Of a stretch of 64,000 nucleotides of DNA, positions 62,457 to 64,000 are shown piece after piece (the stretch's first letter is position 1; every line of letters starts with the position of its first letter). Source of the stretch: Lachnospiraceae bacterium UBA2864. Its GTDB lineage: Bacteria; Bacillota; Clostridia; Lachnospirales; Lachnospiraceae. The notes beneath the pieces were generated by a model. It worked only from the letters and a program-made list of their open reading frames with translations, was not told the origin of the DNA and searched no databases. Made by a program: the position numbers and the translations under genes. The DNA lies in NCBI GenBank assembly GCA_002350525.1, contig DEFA01000036.1:93793-157792 (forward strand), given 5' to 3'.

Positions 62457-62491
62457 AACAGAAAGATTTGATATTACAGGGAGTATTATCT

Positions 62492-63511
62492 ATGTACAGA
62501 GTAGATATAGGCATGGATCTCGGGACTTCGAAAGTTTCTATATATATGAGGGATAAAGGTATAGTTATAAATCAGCCTTCCGTTGTTGCTTACGAAGTAA
62601 AGAGTAAAAAGATAATAGCTGTCGGTTCAAAGGCAAAGAAAATGATCGGAAAAACCGATGAAAGTATCGTAGTAGAGCGTCCGATTCAGAAAGGGGTTAT
62701 ATCACAGTATTCGCTTGCCGAAAGAATGATAAGAGCATTTGTTAAAAATGCACTTAGGAAAAGAAGAATATTCGGCCGCCCTAATATATGTGTTACGATT
62801 CCGATGAATATATCCGAAGTTGAAAGAAATGCTGTGCTTGATGCCGTTGAAAAGCTGGGTGCCAGAGGAAGACAACTTCTTGTTACACCGGTTGCCGCAG
62901 CAATCGGGTCCGGTGTTGATGTTATGGAAGCCTCAGGTCATATGGTGGTGGATATCGGCGGAGGAACTACCGAGATAGCTATCATTTCAGCGGGTGATGT
63001 GGCTATCGGAGAATCTCTTAAATTCGGTGGTGATGATTTTACCGAAGAGCTTTCAAGATATGTCAGAAGAAAATATAATGTGCTTCTCGGAGATCTTTCG
63101 GCAGAAGATGCAAAGATAGAAGTGGGTTCAGTTCTTCCTCGTAAGAATGATATAACTTATGAAGTAAAAGGACGTAATCTTATGAATGGTCTTCCGACCA
63201 GAGTGGAACTTTCGGCGAATGAAACAGTGGAAGCTTTTTCGGAACTTGCCAATCGAATTGCGGATAAGGTTCTTCAGATAATCGATAAGGCCGATCCGGA
63301 GCTGGTATCCGATGTTACGGAGGAAGGAATTCTTCTTTCCGGAGGCGGAAGTCTTATCTACGGAATGGAGAAATTACTTGCCGAAAGAACCGGTCTCAGA
63401 ATATCACCATCGAACGAGCCGCTCAATGTAATTGCGGCCGGAGCAGGTATGGCGGGAGAGTACATTTCATATATTGAAGAGGAAAAACGTCAAAATGACC
63501 TTGATGATTGA
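62492..63511 (+). CDS. MreB-family bacterial actin, divergent paralogue
   Basis: A 339-residue actin-fold protein of normal MreB length. Phosphate 1 is IGMDLGTSKVS, phosphate 2 is VVDIGGGTTEIAI and the adenosine loop is LSGGGSLIYGM. The catalytic Glu of the usual EEPxAAAIG segment is replaced: here LLVTPVAAAIGSG, with Thr132. It may therefore bind ATP but hydrolyse it poorly. No mreC, mreD or rod genes adjoin it, unlike a main cell-shape mreB. GGGAG lies eight bases before ATG 62492. Confidence 0.85.
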   Translation: MYRVDIGMDLGTSKVSIYMRDKGIVINQPSVVAYEVKSKKIIAVGSKAKKMIGKTDESIVVERPIQKGVISQYSLAERMIRAFVKNALRKRRIFGRPNICVTIPMNISEVERNAVLDAVEKLGARGRQLLVTPVAAAIGSGVDVMEASGHMVVDIGGGTTEIAIISAGDVAIGESLKFGGDDFTEELSRYVRRKYNVLLGDLSAEDAKIEVGSVLPRKNDITYEVKGRNLMNGLPTRVELSANETVEAFSELANRIADKVLQIIDKADPELVSDVTEEGILLSGGGSLIYGMEKLLAERTGLRISPSNEPLNVIAAGAGMAGEYISYIEEEKRQNDLDD

Positions 63512-63543
63512 AAAGTTAATATAAATTATGTTAAATCTGATAA

Positions 63544-63572
63544 TTGCGAATACATATTATTTATGCTATGAT
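63544..63572 (+). promoter_or_regulatory. promoter of the thiolase gene
   Basis: TTGCGA and TATGAT are spaced by exactly 17 bases. The transcript would have a leader of about 70 AT-rich bases. Confidence 0.65.
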
Positions 63573-63647
63573 TTAGAAGTTCTTTGTGTAGAAGAACAAA
63601 TATATAAAAAATTTTAAATAAATTATTATAAAACGGAGGAAAATGTA

Positions 63648-64000
63648 ATGGCAAAGAAAGTCGTATTAGCTGGTGCATGTCGTACAGCAATCGGAACCAT
63701 GGGTGGATCACTCAGCACTACTCCAGTAGCTGATCTTGGTGCTATCGTAATCAAGGAAGCGCTCACACGAGCTGGTGTTCCGGCAGATCAGGTTGATCAC
63801 GTTTATATGGGTTGTGTAATCCAGGCAGGACAGGGACAGAATGTCGCTCGTCAGGCTGCAATCAAGGCAGGACTTCCTGTAGAGTGCCCTGCAGTAACTA
63901 TCAACGTAGTCTGTGGCTCTGGTCTCAACGCAGTTAATATGGCTGCACAGATGATTCAGGCAGGCGATGCCGATATCGTTGTAGCAGGTGGTATGGAGAA
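63648..64000 (+). CDS. thl: acetyl-CoA acetyltransferase (thiolase), N-terminal part
   Basis: The frame is open from ATG 63648 to the window end (117 codons). It starts AKKVVLAGACRTAIGTMGG, as in biosynthetic thiolases, and has the nucleophilic Cys in NVVCGSGLNAV near residue 89. It condenses two acetyl-CoA to acetoacetyl-CoA, the first step of butyrate formation. GGAGGAAA precedes the start, and codons are strongly biased, which suggests high expression. The C-terminal two thirds lie outside the window. Gene symbol by family; the exact locus name is inference. Confidence 0.92.
   Translation, partial: MAKKVVLAGACRTAIGTMGGSLSTTPVADLGAIVIKEALTRAGVPADQVDHVYMGCVIQAGQGQNVARQAAIKAGLPVECPAVTINVVCGSGLNAVNMAAQMIQAGDADIVVAGGME

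Overview
The window looks like chromosomal DNA of a low-to-moderate GC Gram-positive anaerobe, most likely a Lachnospiraceae member near Butyrivibrio (inference). Supporting signs are strong GGAGG-type ribosome binding sites, sigma-A-like promoters, DUF4317 and DUF4342 genes, Firmicutes-type lipoproteins and YesMN/LplB-type sugar uptake modules, and a thiolase start at the right edge that would suit butyrate metabolism. There are no tRNA or rRNA genes, insertion sequences, phage genes or CRISPR arrays.

Layout. 1-2068: end of an ABC exporter plus a small histidine kinase. 2094-5283: a cyclic di-GMP (GEMM-I) riboswitch with terminator in front of a membrane protein and a LacI-sensor diguanylate cyclase, then a TSCPD protein. 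5321-8115: an S41 protease, a cyclase-family gene remnant and a lipoprotein on the minus strand. 8268-12921: a compact operon of radical SAM, small helical protein, LRR protein, DUF2201 metallopeptidase/VWA protein and MoxR ATPase. 13058-17839: UBA-DUF4342 protein, a second GEMM-I riboswitch before an HTH gene and a membrane gene, an internally deleted dehydrogenase pseudogene, a GGDEF-EAL protein and an unknown gene. 17984-25564: YesMN two-component system and an Rbs-type sugar ABC importer behind a highly structured leader. 25754-31449: ANT(6)-like nucleotidyltransferase, PAP2 protein, SbcD and SbcC. 31563-37808: two-component system, small regulators, a second ABC exporter, a membrane protein and an alpha/beta hydrolase. 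37958-46551: small protein, GH120-like beta-helix enzyme, DUF4317 protein, LacI regulator and LplB/YtcP/LplA-type importer. 46659-54167: YgjP peptidase, phosphoesterase, O-antigen-ligase-like protein, TyrS, a pseudo-receiver protein, XRE regulator, ThyA and FolA. 54254-63511: zinc-ribbon protein, huge acidic repeat protein, coiled-coil protein with a decayed AAA domain, and a divergent MreB. 63648-end: thiolase.

How the parts may work together. Cyclic di-GMP signalling is concentrated in the first 17 kb: two riboswitches, one likely synthase without an inhibitory I-site, and one likely phosphodiesterase. The riboswitch in front of the synthase suggests feedback through RNA instead of through the enzyme. 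The 38-46 kb block looks like a sugar-oligomer regulon, because a TAACGATT motif recurs before the beta-helix enzyme and before lacI. The best candidates for undescribed systems are the 54-63.5 kb acidic/coiled-coil/MreB cluster, where both nucleotide-binding proteins have lost key residues, the radical SAM-MoxR-VWA operon, and the multi-hairpin leader at 20548-20790.
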